From: CAKSQL01 sp045606465
GTDB lineage: Bacteria > Bacillota > Clostridia > UBA1381
Direction of reading: 5' to 3'
Assembly (NCBI GenBank): GCA_045606465.1
Contig: JAZURZ010000153.1
Location: forward strand, 1-26,414
DNA: 26,414 nucleotides
Of the stretch, positions 6,857-15,500 are shown piece by piece (the stretch's first letter is position 1; each line of letters begins with the position of its first letter). A model generated the notes under the pieces. It had not been told where the DNA came from. It was given only the letters and a program-made list of their open reading frames with translations, and did no database searches. Position numbers and translations under genes: made by a program.

Positions 6857-9499
6857 ATGGAAGACAAGAATAACATTGCTAAAACCTATGACCCTGCAGC
6901 GGTTGAGGACAGGCTTTATAGTGAGTGGACAGATAAAGGCTATTTTCATGCAGAGCCAGACCCAGACAAGGAGCCTTTTACAATAGTAATCCCTCCCCCA
7001 AATGTTACAGGTCAGCTTCACATGGGTCATGCACTTGACCAGACCTTGCAGGACATTTTAATAAGATATAAGCGTATGCAGGGCTATTGCGCCCTTTGGA
7101 TTCCCGGAACTGACCACGCCGGAATTGCAACTCAAATAAAGGTTGAAGAAAATTTGCGTGTAAACGAAAATTTAACCCGTTATGATTTAGGTCGTGACAA
7201 ATTTTTAGAGCGTGTCTGGGATTGGAAAAATCTTTATGGTAACAGAATTATAAATCAGCTAAAAAAAATAGGCTCTTCTTGCGATTGGGAGCGTGAACGC
7301 TTTACCATGGACGAGGGCTGCTCAAAGGCAGTAAGAGAGGTTTTCGTTAATCTTTATAACAAAGGCCTTATCTATCAGGGCTCAAAAATAATAAATTGGT
7401 GTCCTCATTGCATAACTGCACTTTCCGACGCCGAGGTTGAGCACGCAGAGCAGGCAGGACATTTCTGGCATATCAAATATCCAATTAAGGATAGTGACGA
7501 TTTTGTTGTAATTGCCACCACACGTCCCGAAACCCTGCTTGGTGATACTGCAGTCGCTGTAAATCCCGACGACGAACGCTACAAGGACTTAATTGGCAAA
7601 ACCTTGCTTTTGCCCCTTACCGACCGCGAAATACCGGTCATTGCAGATGAGTATGTTGATAAGGATTTCGGAACAGGTTGCGTAAAAATCACTCCTGCGC
7701 ATGACCCTAATGACTTTGAGGTAGGAAAAAGACATAACCTTGAGCAGATTAAGGTTTTAAACGACGACGCAACCATTAATCATTACGGCGGAAAATACGA
7801 GGGTATGGACCGCTATGAAGCAAGAAAGGCTATGATTGAGGATTTAGACAAGCTTGGTCTTTTGGTGAAAACTGAGTCTCACACTCATAATGTTGGTCAG
7901 TGCTATCGTTGCGGAACAACAGTTGAGCCTATCATTTCAAAGCAATGGTTTGTAAAAATGAAACCTTTGGCTGAGCCTGCAATAGAGGCAGTTAAATCAG
8001 GCGAAATTAAATTTGTTCCCGAGCGTTTTTCAAAAACCTATATGAATTGGATGGAAAATGTTTATGATTGGTGCATTTCCCGTCAGCTCTGGTGGGGGCA
8101 TAGAATTCCTGCATTTTATTGTGACGATTGCGGCGAAACAATTGTTTCAAAAGAGGACATTACTACCTGTCCAAAATGTGGCGGCAAGCTACGACAGGAC
8201 GAAGACGTTTTAGATACCTGGTTTTCTTCTGCCCTTTGGCCATTCTCAACCCTTGGCTGGCCCGAAAAAACAAAGGATCTTGACTATTTTTATCCCACAA
8301 GCGTGCTTGTGACAGGCTATGACATAATATTCTTCTGGGTTTCAAGAATGATTTTCTCTGCTCTTTGCCATACAGGCAAAAAGCCATTTGAACACGTGTT
8401 CATTCATGGTCTTGTAAGAGATTCACTCGGCAGAAAAATGAGTAAATCCTTAGGCAATGGCATTGACCCATTGGAAATTATAGAAAAATATGGTGCAGAC
8501 GCTTTGCGCTTTACCCTTGCTACAGGAAATGCTCCTGGAAACGATATGCGTTTTTATATGGAGCGTGTTGAGGCGAGCCGAAACTTCGCAAACAAGATAT
8601 GGAACGCATCAAGATTTACTCTTATGAATCTTGATATCTCAGAAAACAAACTTCCCCCTCTTGAAGATTTGCAGCTTGAAGACCGCTGGATACTTTCAAA
8701 ATACAACTCAGTTGTAAAGGAAGTGACCGACAACCTCGACAAGTTTGAACTTGGCATAGCAGTTTCCAAGCTTTATGACTTTATCTGGGACAATTTCTGC
8801 GATTGGTACATTGAGCTTGTTAAGCCTCGTCTTTTCGACAAGGAAAATCCAACTGCTCAAGCGGCTCAATATGTGCTTACCTATGTGCTTTCCAACACCA
8901 TGAAGCTGTTGCATCCCTTTATGCCTTTTATCACCGAGGAAATTTGGCAGCATCTTCCCCACGAGGGCGAAAGCATCGTGATAAGCTCCTTCCCAACATA
9001 TGACGAAAAGCTTTGCTTTGAAAAAGAGGAAAAGCAAATGGAAATTATTATGTCGGCAATTACAGCAGTAAGAAACCGTCGTGCCGAAATGAATGTTCCG
9101 CCATCTAAGAAAGCGAATATGATAATTGTTACTGACAATAAAGAACTCTTTAGCAAGGGAATACCTTTCTTTGAAAAGCTTGCATCTGCAAGCAATGTAA
9201 CAATTTGCCAAGACAAGGCTTTGGTAGATTCAAATGCAGTAAACATTGTAGTTGAACTTGCAGAAATATTCCTTCCCATGGGAGAGCTTGTTGACAAGAC
9301 AAAGGAAATGGAGCGTCTTAACAAGGAAAAAGCACAGCTTGAGGCTGAAATTAAACGTGTTGAGGGAAAATTAAATAACCCTGGTTTTGTTGCAAAGGCT
9401 CCTGAAAAGGTGGTTTTAGAAGAAAAAGAAAAGGGCGAAAAATATAAAGAAATGCTTAACAAGGTTTTGGAAAGTATTAAAGCATTGGAAAACATATAA
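6857..9499 (+). CDS. valS: Valyl-tRNA synthetase
   Basis: Class I synthetase that charges tRNA-Val with valine in the cytoplasm and hydrolyses misactivated threonine. At 880 residues it is normal length. The PPPNVTGQLHMGH block puts the HIGH-type signature HMGH at 55-58, and KMSKS lies at about 527-531 in GRKMSKSLGNG. The editing (CP1) domain lies between them and contains TTRPETLLGDTAVAV. The catalytic part also contains the WCISRQLWWGHRIP block and a Cys4 metal-binding motif (CDDC and CPKC). The C-terminal 70 residues form the expected charged coiled-coil arm. The ATG at 6857 has a good AAGGAG site. A strong terminator follows. folC, often the next gene, is absent. Confidence 0.98.
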   Translation: MEDKNNIAKTYDPAAVEDRLYSEWTDKGYFHAEPDPDKEPFTIVIPPPNVTGQLHMGHALDQTLQDILIRYKRMQGYCALWIPGTDHAGIATQIKVEENLRVNENLTRYDLGRDKFLERVWDWKNLYGNRIINQLKKIGSSCDWERERFTMDEGCSKAVREVFVNLYNKGLIYQGSKIINWCPHCITALSDAEVEHAEQAGHFWHIKYPIKDSDDFVVIATTRPETLLGDTAVAVNPDDERYKDLIGKTLLLPLTDREIPVIADEYVDKDFGTGCVKITPAHDPNDFEVGKRHNLEQIKVLNDDATINHYGGKYEGMDRYEARKAMIEDLDKLGLLVKTESHTHNVGQCYRCGTTVEPIISKQWFVKMKPLAEPAIEAVKSGEIKFVPERFSKTYMNWMENVYDWCISRQLWWGHRIPAFYCDDCGETIVSKEDITTCPKCGGKLRQDEDVLDTWFSSALWPFSTLGWPEKTKDLDYFYPTSVLVTGYDIIFFWVSRMIFSALCHTGKKPFEHVFIHGLVRDSLGRKMSKSLGNGIDPLEIIEKYGADALRFTLATGNAPGNDMRFYMERVEASRNFANKIWNASRFTLMNLDISENKLPPLEDLQLEDRWILSKYNSVVKEVTDNLDKFELGIAVSKLYDFIWDNFCDWYIELVKPRLFDKENPTAQAAQYVLTYVLSNTMKLLHPFMPFITEEIWQHLPHEGESIVISSFPTYDEKLCFEKEEKQMEIIMSAITAVRNRRAEMNVPPSKKANMIIVTDNKELFSKGIPFFEKLASASNVTICQDKALVDSNAVNIVVELAEIFLPMGELVDKTKEMERLNKEKAQLEAEIKRVEGKLNNPGFVAKAPEKVVLEEKEKGEKYKEMLNKVLESIKALENI

Positions 9500-9531
9500 A
9501 AATTTTTCATCAAAAATTAATTCTTTAACTT

Positions 9532-9576
9532 AAAATATGCGTTGTATTTTTAAAATACAACGCATATTTTTTATAC
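9532..9576 (+). terminator. Intrinsic terminator of valS
   Basis: A long inverted repeat (9532-9549 with 9553-9570, AAAATATGCGTTGTATTT and its complement) ends in a T-run. It is fully symmetrical with A and T flanks. The stretch 9577-9698 between it and the next promoter shows no gene or clear structure. Confidence 0.85.
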
Positions 9577-9698
9577 CCCTTATTCTATTTCTTCGCATTT
9601 CTCACCATCGCAACCTGAGATATGTCTTTATCTTAAAAACTTCAAAGAAGCACTTGAAAAGCCTTGCCTGAAAATAAGGATATATTTTTCAAAAATCA

Positions 9699-9727
9699 TT
9701 GCAAAATCAAAACTATTGTGCTATAAT
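9699..9727 (+). promoter_or_regulatory. Promoter of the structured RNA and SLOG locus
   Basis: TTGCAA (9699-9704) and TATAAT (9722-9727) with a 17-bp spacer. A start 7 nt after the -10 box falls on G9734, which is exactly the first base of the closing helix of the RNA. This agreement supports both calls. Confidence 0.82.
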
Positions 9728-9733
9728 ATATAT

Positions 9734-9932
9734 GCCATACTCTTAAATTAAAATAGAATAATTCTGTATCCTTGTATATTTTTCACAACGAGGTGTACGC
9801 TATTTTGGTAAAAGCGTACTCTCTGACCATATACCTTGTTGTGAAGGATATTTAAGAGTGTGGCAACCTTAAAGTCAGAGCTTGTGCGTTTTTCAGTGCA
9901 TAACTCTGCAATGGGGTTATGCACTTTTTTTT
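9734..9932 (+). ncRNA. Structured RNA of about 199 nt with predicted pseudoknot, family not identified
   Basis: The segment folds into nested helices visible by eye. P1: 9734-9748 with 9850-9864 (15 pairs, one G-U). P2: 9782-9794 with 9833-9845 (13 pairs, one G-U). P3, stacked on P2: GTACGCT 9795-9801 with AGCGTAC 9813-9819. The strand between P3 and P2 carries CTCTGAC (9821-9827), which can pair with GTCAGAG (9874-9880) just outside P1, making a 7-bp pseudoknot. An intrinsic terminator closes the unit. It has its own promoter, so it may act as a separate small RNA, or as a leader whose terminator controls the SLOG gene 19 nt later. Size and layout leave room for a known class such as 6S RNA or the raiA motif. 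I cannot confirm either from memory. Confidence 0.72.
9895..9932 (+). terminator. Intrinsic terminator between the structured RNA and the SLOG gene
   Basis: AGTGCATAAC (9895-9904) pairs perfectly with GTTATGCACT (9916-9925), followed by eight T residues (9925-9932). It lies only 19 bp before the SLOG start codon and after the structured RNA, so the downstream genes can be read only by passing it or from a promoter not seen. Confidence 0.9.
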
Positions 9933-9950
9933 ATATTTAGGAGAAGGGAT

Positions 9951-10490
9951 ATGGAAAATAATAACGAAATCCATAGCTGTTGCTTTTTCGGTCATAGAAA
10001 GATAGACGAAACACCCGAGCTTATAAACAATCTCACAAAGGCTGTCGAAAATCTAATCATGGAGAATGCTATTACCGACTTTTACTTTGGCAGTAAAAGT
10101 GATTTTAATAGTTTGTGCCTTGAAGTCGTTACAAGCTTGAGGGAAAAATATCCGCACATTAAAAGAATTTATGTGCGTTCAGCTTTTCCCGATATTAGCG
10201 ACAGCTACGAAAATTATCTTTTGGAAAGCTTTGATGAAACCTACTTTCCCGAAAAGATAAGGGGTGCAGGAAGAGCGTCTTATACAGAACGCAATCAAGA
10301 AATGATAAACAAGTCAGACTACTGCGTTGTGTACTATGATGAAAACTATCTGCCGCAGAGAAGAACATATAGCAGACGAAGTTTAGCCGACTTTCAACCA
10401 AAAAGCGGAACGCATATAGCATACGACTATGCTATGAAGAAAAAAAGAAAAATAATAAATCTATTTACAAGGAGTGAAAACAATGTTTGA
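9951..10490 (+). CDS. SLOG-family nucleotide-binding-like protein
   Basis: A 179-residue protein that resembles the SLOG (SMF/DprA-LOG, DUF1273-like) Rossmann-type superfamily. The first strand ends in CCFFGHRK (10-17), as in the 'FTGHR' proteins of that group. FYFGSKSDFNSLCLEVV (44-60) fits the second element. NKSDYCVVYYDEN (120-132) and SGTHIAYDYAMKKKRKIINLF (152-172) fit the later nucleotide-binding segments. Family members bind nucleotides or derivatives, but the ligand and role here are unknown. I choose the ATG at 9951 (AGGAGAAGGG site) over an upstream in-frame start that would lie inside the structured RNA terminator. The gene overlaps the next one by 8 nt, so they are translated together. 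A non-defence metabolic role is equally possible. Confidence 0.75.
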   Translation: MENNNEIHSCCFFGHRKIDETPELINNLTKAVENLIMENAITDFYFGSKSDFNSLCLEVVTSLREKYPHIKRIYVRSAFPDISDSYENYLLESFDETYFPEKIRGAGRASYTERNQEMINKSDYCVVYYDENYLPQRRTYSRRSLADFQPKSGTHIAYDYAMKKKRKIINLFTRSENNV

Positions 10491-10815
10491 ATTTTTAAAA
10501 AGAAAGAAAAAGCACGAAATAGGGTTTGGCGAGGAAGCTATAAGAAAGTCAAGTGAGGAATTTTTCAAAGAGCACGAATACAAAATGGAACACGACCCCG
10601 AATACAGAGAGTCGGTCGAAAAGAGTGTGGCTTTCTTTGATGCTGACCATGAAGCAAAAGAAAAAGCAGGACTTGTAAACAAAATCGGCTCTTACACCTT
10701 TACTTGCCCGAACTGCGGCACACTCTGTCAAGGTAACTGGGTACGCTTTGACCACGCAGGAAATCTTCATGGACGCACAGATTGCTTCACTTGTGATATT
10801 CATTTAATGGTTTGA
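10483..10815 (+). CDS. Small hypothetical protein with zinc-ribbon-like C-terminus
   Basis: A 110-residue protein not recognised. The N-terminal half (1-65) is charged and helical, opening with a basic patch (FLKRKKKHE). The C-terminal half has five cysteines: Cys75, Cys78 and Cys82 (CPNCGTLC), then Cys101 and Cys104 (CFTC). The CxxC...CxxC pairs look like a zinc ribbon. The ATG at 10483 is preferred over a GTG nine bases upstream because the GTG lies inside the AGGAG ribosome site. It overlaps the SLOG stop by 8 nt, a strong sign of a two-gene operon. No terminator follows at once; the next one on this strand is at 11239-11281. Confidence 0.72.
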   Translation: MFEFLKRKKKHEIGFGEEAIRKSSEEFFKEHEYKMEHDPEYRESVEKSVAFFDADHEAKEKAGLVNKIGSYTFTCPNCGTLCQGNWVRFDHAGNLHGRTDCFTCDIHLMV

Positions 10816-10872
10816 TGAAATGATAAAGTGAATTTCTTTGCAACATTGAAGTATAACAAAAACAATTTGTCA

Positions 10873-11126
10873 GAAAGCCTTCCCCTTTGAGGGTAGCATA
10901 GCGGCACCGAGGCAATGAATAACAGTCCAGTGGACTGTTAGAACCGAGGTGTGACCGAGTCGCAACGAGACAACAGGTGGGTTTTGCGTAGCAAAACTCG
11001 GATGACGTGGTGTAGGGACCGACCTTTTGTGGCGTTGGGCGGAATGACACATAGGTCATTCCCTACAATATTTACACCTCATCAGTCTCGCAAAAGCTCG
11101 CCAGCTTCCCCTTTGAGGGGAAGCCC
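10873..11126. repeat. Hairpin-rich repeat mosaic
   Basis: A GC-richer stretch without a credible gene. It holds several perfect inverted repeats: 10921-10928 with 10932-10939, 10981-10987 with 10991-10997, 11043-11048 with 11055-11060, and 11011-11018 with 11060-11067. CTTCCCCTTTGAGGG-type words appear near both ends (10880s and 11104-11123), with CACCTCATCAGTCTCGC before the right copy. These words resemble dispersed intergenic repeats of gut Clostridia. It looks like nested or decayed miniature elements. ORFs across it have no protein-like character. Confidence 0.6.
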
Positions 11127-11137
11127 TACAGAAAATG

Positions 11138-11281
11138 ACCCATTTATGGGTATCAAGCAACAACTGCGAGGCTATCAATCCAATAAAAAACGCACTTGTG
11201 CGTCGCCAGCAGAGGATAGGGCTATGCCTGAAAATGGAATATCCACCCGCAATTATTATGCGGGTGGATATTTGTTTTTTT
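11138..11281 (+). ncRNA. Possible second structured RNA with terminator
   Basis: After the repeat mosaic, base composition changes and several small helices appear on the plus strand: ACCCAT/ATGGGT (11138-11151), ACGCAC/GTGCGT (about 11190-11203) and CTATC with GATAG around it. These are followed by a strong terminator (11239-11281). No ORF fits, and no clear promoter was found directly upstream. It could be a small RNA, the 3' untranslated end of the SLOG operon, or part of the repeat. I could not assign a family. Confidence 0.35.
11239..11281 (+). terminator. Strong intrinsic terminator
   Basis: A perfect 13-bp stem, ATATCCACCCGCA (11239-11251) with its complement (11259-11271), and a 7-base loop, followed by TTGTTTTTTT. 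Oriented for plus-strand transcripts coming from the SLOG/zinc-ribbon operon or a small RNA. It sits 46 bp from the end of the convergent ftsY. Confidence 0.88.
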
Positions 11282-11327
11282 ATCCGTCAATGCGTTTAGC
11301 TCTATACAATTTAAAAATATAAATTTT

Positions 11328-12239
11328 TTAGTCCTCAAAAATTGCCCTTGCAAAATCCTCAGGATTAAACTCCTGCAAATCATCAATACCTTCGCCCACT
11401 CCTACAAATTTAACAGGGATTTTTTGCTCCTGAGAAATTGCAATAACAATTCCTCCCTTTGCAGTTCCGTCAAGCTTGGTTAAAATTATGCCGCTTATGT
11501 CGGCAGCTTCTGAGAAAAGCTTTGCCTGGCTTGTGGCATTCTGCCCTGTAGTCGCATCTAAAACAAGCAAAATTTCCTTTGATGCACCTGGAAGCTCTCT
11601 TTCAATTACACGAGAAATTTTTTCAAGCTCTGCCATGAGATTTTTCTTGTTATGAAGTCTTCCCGCAGTATCGCAGATTAAAATATCTGTCCCCCTTGCC
11701 TTTGCCGCATTGCAGGCATCAAAAACAACCGCCGCAGGGTCGCTATTTTCCTTTTGCTTTATAATGTCACAGTCGCAACGCTTTGCCCATATATCAAGCT
11801 GGTCAATAGCTGCCGCTCTGAAAGTGTCGGCAGCGGCAAGCAGAACCTTTTTTCCTTGTCCTTTATAGTATGCCGCCAATTTTCCTATGCTGGTGGTCTT
11901 TCCCACTCCATTTACTCCTATCACCAAAATCACCGATGGAGTGGTTTTGATATGCATTGAAGAATCAACTTCAGCCAACATTTCACTCATAACCGCTTTA
12001 AGCTCGTCTTTTACATCATTTGAGTCGGAAAGGTGCTTTGCCTTTACTCTCTCACGCAATCTTTCAATTATTTCACACGAGGTTTCCACCCCTATATCTG
12101 CCATTATAAGAGCCTCTTCAAGCTCCTCAAAAAATTCCTCATCAACCCTCACAAAAACCTTAAAGACATTATTGACCTGCTCGCCTATTGCCTCCTTGGT
12201 TTTTCCAAGACTTTTTTTAAGCTTATCAAAAAAGCCCAT
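11328..12239 (-). CDS. ftsY: Signal recognition particle receptor FtsY
   Basis: FtsY is the SRP receptor GTPase that passes ribosome-nascent chain complexes to the SecYEG channel. The 303-residue protein is the short Gram-positive form: a brief N-terminal amphipathic region (MGFFDKLKKSL) in place of the long acidic A domain, then N and G domains. G1 is GVNGVGKTT (about 108-116), followed by DTFRAAAIDQL, DTAGR, and TKLDGTAKGG (G4). The start is set at 12239, 13 codons inside the longest reading, because MGFFDKLKK is the family's usual opening and GAAAGG lies upstream. It follows smc at a distance of 339 bp, enlarged by a MITE-like element. ffh, often next, is not in the window. Confidence 0.96.
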   Translation of the reverse strand: MGFFDKLKKSLGKTKEAIGEQVNNVFKVFVRVDEEFFEELEEALIMADIGVETSCEIIERLRERVKAKHLSDSNDVKDELKAVMSEMLAEVDSSMHIKTTPSVILVIGVNGVGKTTSIGKLAAYYKGQGKKVLLAAADTFRAAAIDQLDIWAKRCDCDIIKQKENSDPAAVVFDACNAAKARGTDILICDTAGRLHNKKNLMAELEKISRVIERELPGASKEILLVLDATTGQNATSQAKLFSEAADISGIILTKLDGTAKGGIVIAISQEQKIPVKFVGVGEGIDDLQEFNPEDFARAIFED

Positions 12240-12264
12240 ACAAATCAAACCTTTCTTTATTTTT

Positions 12265-12568
12265 GGGGGCTGTAGCAAAATGAAAACATTTTGCTACAGC
12301 ATCTTTGGGGTGGACGAAAAATAGTGCAGATTGGACAAACTGAGCTGATAATGCCTATACATAGGCATTATCAGTTTACCCGAAGACGTACGTGGGTACG
12401 TCGAGATGCGAAGTTTGTTCAAAACACAAGGCATTCTATTGAATAAATTTGTTAAATGACAAATTTATTCTTTAACTTTTGCTTTATTTTAACTTTACAG
12501 CTATAACTAAAAGGCTTTGTTAAGCTATTCCCCTACCTTGTGTGGTGTGCACATTTTGCTACACCCCC
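12265..12568. mobile_element. MITE-like element between smc and ftsY
   Basis: About 304 bp bounded by imperfect terminal inverted repeats: GGGGGCTGTAGCAAAATG (12265-12282) on the left and the complement of GGGGGTGTAGCAAAATG (12552-12568) on the right, differing by one inserted C. Inside are a left-end foldback (12270-12299), a perfect 14-bp hairpin with a 2-base loop (12345-12358 with 12361-12374), a 7-bp hairpin (12385-12391 with 12396-12402), an outer stem joining them (12333-12341 with 12412-12420), and another 12-bp hairpin (12441-12452 with 12459-12470). No ORF is present. No clear target-site duplication was seen. A related foldback lies at 25249-25286. It separates smc from ftsY in what is normally a tight operon. 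Confidence 0.6.
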
Positions 12569-12578
12569 TCTTTTTGAT

Positions 12579-15500
12579 TTAATTTAAAATCTCATCATCC
12601 ACATCATCTATTTGCAAGCTCAAAAGCTTTGACACGCCCTTTTCCTGCATGGTAACACCATACATTATATTTGCAGCCTCCATTGTTCCTCGTCTGTGAG
12701 TTATTACCACAAACTGCGTCTGTGACAAATAGTTTTTAAGATATGTCGCAAATCTTGACACATTTACATCGTCAAGAGCCGCATCAATTTCGTCTAAAAT
12801 GCAGAATGGCGTAGGCTTAACTTCAAGTATTGCAAAAAGCAGAGCAATAGCAATAAAGGACTTTTCGCCACCCGAATAAAGACTTAAATTCTGAGCATTT
12901 TTCCCTGGCATTTGTGCCTCTATTTCAATGCCGCTTTCCATAATGTCATTAGGGTCTGAAAGATAAAGCCTTCCGTTTCCGCCCCCAAAAAGCTCCTTGA
13001 AAACATGAGAAAAGCTTTTGTTTATTTGTTCAAACTGCTTCCCAAAATGCTCCTCCATAAGCTCTTGTGTGGAGTCTATGACCTTGTTAAGATTTTCTTT
13101 CGACTGCTCCAGGTCATTTTTCTGATTACTCAAAAATTCATATCTTTCTGAAACTGCCTTAAATTCCTCAATTGCATCAACATTTACACTTCCCAGAGCC
13201 TTTATTTTTCCACGAAGCTCGGCAACCTGACGAGCCGCTTCCTTTTCGTCCTCGACAGAAATTTTTATTTCCTCGGCGGTAGTCTGGGTAAGCTCATAAT
13301 CGTCCCAAAGTCGATTTATGATATTTTCGTTGTCTGACACAATTTTGTTTTGCTTATTTTCAGCTCTTGAAAGCTCTTGCTGTAGCAAAATCATGCGGTC
13401 AGTAACGTCCTTGTTGTTATTTTGAATTGCCTTTAAGCTTTCAACAACACTTGTCTTTTCTTTCTCAATTTCAGCAATTCTTTCTTTGATTTCAATTGAT
13501 TTTTGCTTTATTGTTTCTATTTCTTCATTCTTTAATGCAATTTTTTCTTCTAAAAGCTTATTCTTCTCGTCAAAGCTTTCCTTGTCTTTGGCTTTTGCGC
13601 TCAAAAGCTCCTCATCAGCGGCAATTTTCTGCCTCAACTGATTAATTGTTTCTTCTGAATATTTGATTCCCTGCTCTATTTCTTTTAAGCTGAGTGTTCC
13701 CTCCAAAAGTTCCTTGGCTCTTTCTTCTTTTTCCTTTGAAAGCTCTTCATACTCCCCTTCTTTTTCGCCAATAAGAGCATTTTTGTCTTCAATTTCATTT
13801 TCGGTCTTTCGTGCCTTGGCAATAAGCTTTGCAATTTCCTCGCTGCTTTCCTTTAACTGCTCCTCTATCAGCATAAGCTCATCATCATATACCTTTTTGG
13901 ACTCGTCACTATTATTAAGAGTTGCTTGCAGGTGCTCACAATTGTTCTTTAAAACAAGTAATTCATTTTCATATTCTCTTGCCAATGGCTGATAGCCCAA
14001 AAGCTGAGTGTTTATGTTTTTAATATCGCTTTCATTCTCTGCAATAGCGTCATTTAATTCCTTTAATTTTAAATTAAGCTCTGCAATTTCAGACCCTAAA
14101 GTTTTTATCTCGCCCGCACGGGATAAAAATCCTCCTGATTTATTTACGCTTCCTCCCGACATTGAGCCGCCTGCGTTTAATATATCTCCCTCAAGGGTTA
14201 CAACCTTAAACTTATATGAAAATTTCCTGCTTACTGAAATTGCATTGTCAATGTTGTCAATCACAACTGTTCTTCCCAAAAGATTTCCTACAATTCCATC
14301 ATACTTCTTATCATTTTTAACAAGAGCATCAGCAATGCCCACAAAGCCTTTTTCGGAAGAAACTTCCTTTGCTAAATCCAGTTTTTTTGCATGGACTGAG
14401 CTCACAGGCAAAAATGTCACTCGGCCTGCATGGGTTTTTCTCAAATACTCTATTGCCTCTTTTGCATCCTCCTCTGTTTCTACCACTATGTTCTGCATAG
14501 CGGCTCCCAAAGCCGATTCAATGGCAACCACATACTTTTTGCTAACCTCTATAAGTCCCGAAAGGGTGCCATAAATTGAAAGCCTTTTAAGTTCACTTGC
14601 CTGAAGAACTGCTTTTACGCTTTTTGAATATCCCTCATAGGAATTTTCCATGCCCTCTAAAATTTTCTTCTGAGAGGTCTTGGAATTGAGCGACACGCTC
14701 ATTTCATCTGCTTTTTTGCGATTTTCTCCATATATTTTTTCCTTTTCTTCAAGACGATCGGAAAGCTCTTTTATGCGTTCTTGCATAGAATCGCATTTTT
14801 TTGTTTTTTCAGAAATCTCTGACATTTTTTCCAAAAGCTCTGACCTTAATGTGTCAATGCTCATGTCATGGCTTTTGCGCTCCTGTTCAACCGTCTCACG
14901 ACGTTCTAAAAAGCTTGTTCTAAGACTTTCCATTCCCGCAATTTTTGCCTTCTGTGCCGCCAAATCATTCATTTGTTCAATTATATCGCCCTTTATTTTG
15001 TCAATTTCGGTGCGGCATTTTGATATTTGGTCAAAAACCCTCTCATTGTCCTTTTGTATATTCTCAAAATCTAACAAAAATTCCTCCGAGCGTTTTTGGT
15101 CATCTGCAATTAACTTTTCAAGCTCCTTTATCTGGTTATCCTGAGAAGCCATTTCTTCCTTTATTGCAGCTATTTCATTGTCTACACGAAAGCTTGTCGA
15201 TATATTGTTTTTTATGTCATTTTCTGCAATGGAAATTTCGTTTGCTGCCGCCATGCTTACAGCTTCATTTTCTATAAGCTCGGCATTTTTTCTTGCCTGC
15301 TCCTCGTCTTTTTGGGTGCTTTTTTCATACAAAGCATTACGCTTTTTCTCAATCTCGGTTTCCTTTGACTTTAAATCCTCAATTTCCTCAAAAACAGATT
15401 TATATTCTTCCTCTGCCTTTTTTAGGAGCTCCTTATTTTTCTCAAGATTTATAAGGCACATGCTTACATCAAGACCTTTATATTCGCCATATAAGCTAAG

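Noticed and set aside
9882..9950. Upstream in-frame start for the SLOG gene
   Set aside because: It would begin inside the structured RNA and cross its terminator; the ATG at 9951 has a clear ribosome site.
10787..11322. ORFs of 60-123 residues in the repeat region
   Set aside because: They run through inverted repeats, lack ribosome sites and have no protein-like composition.
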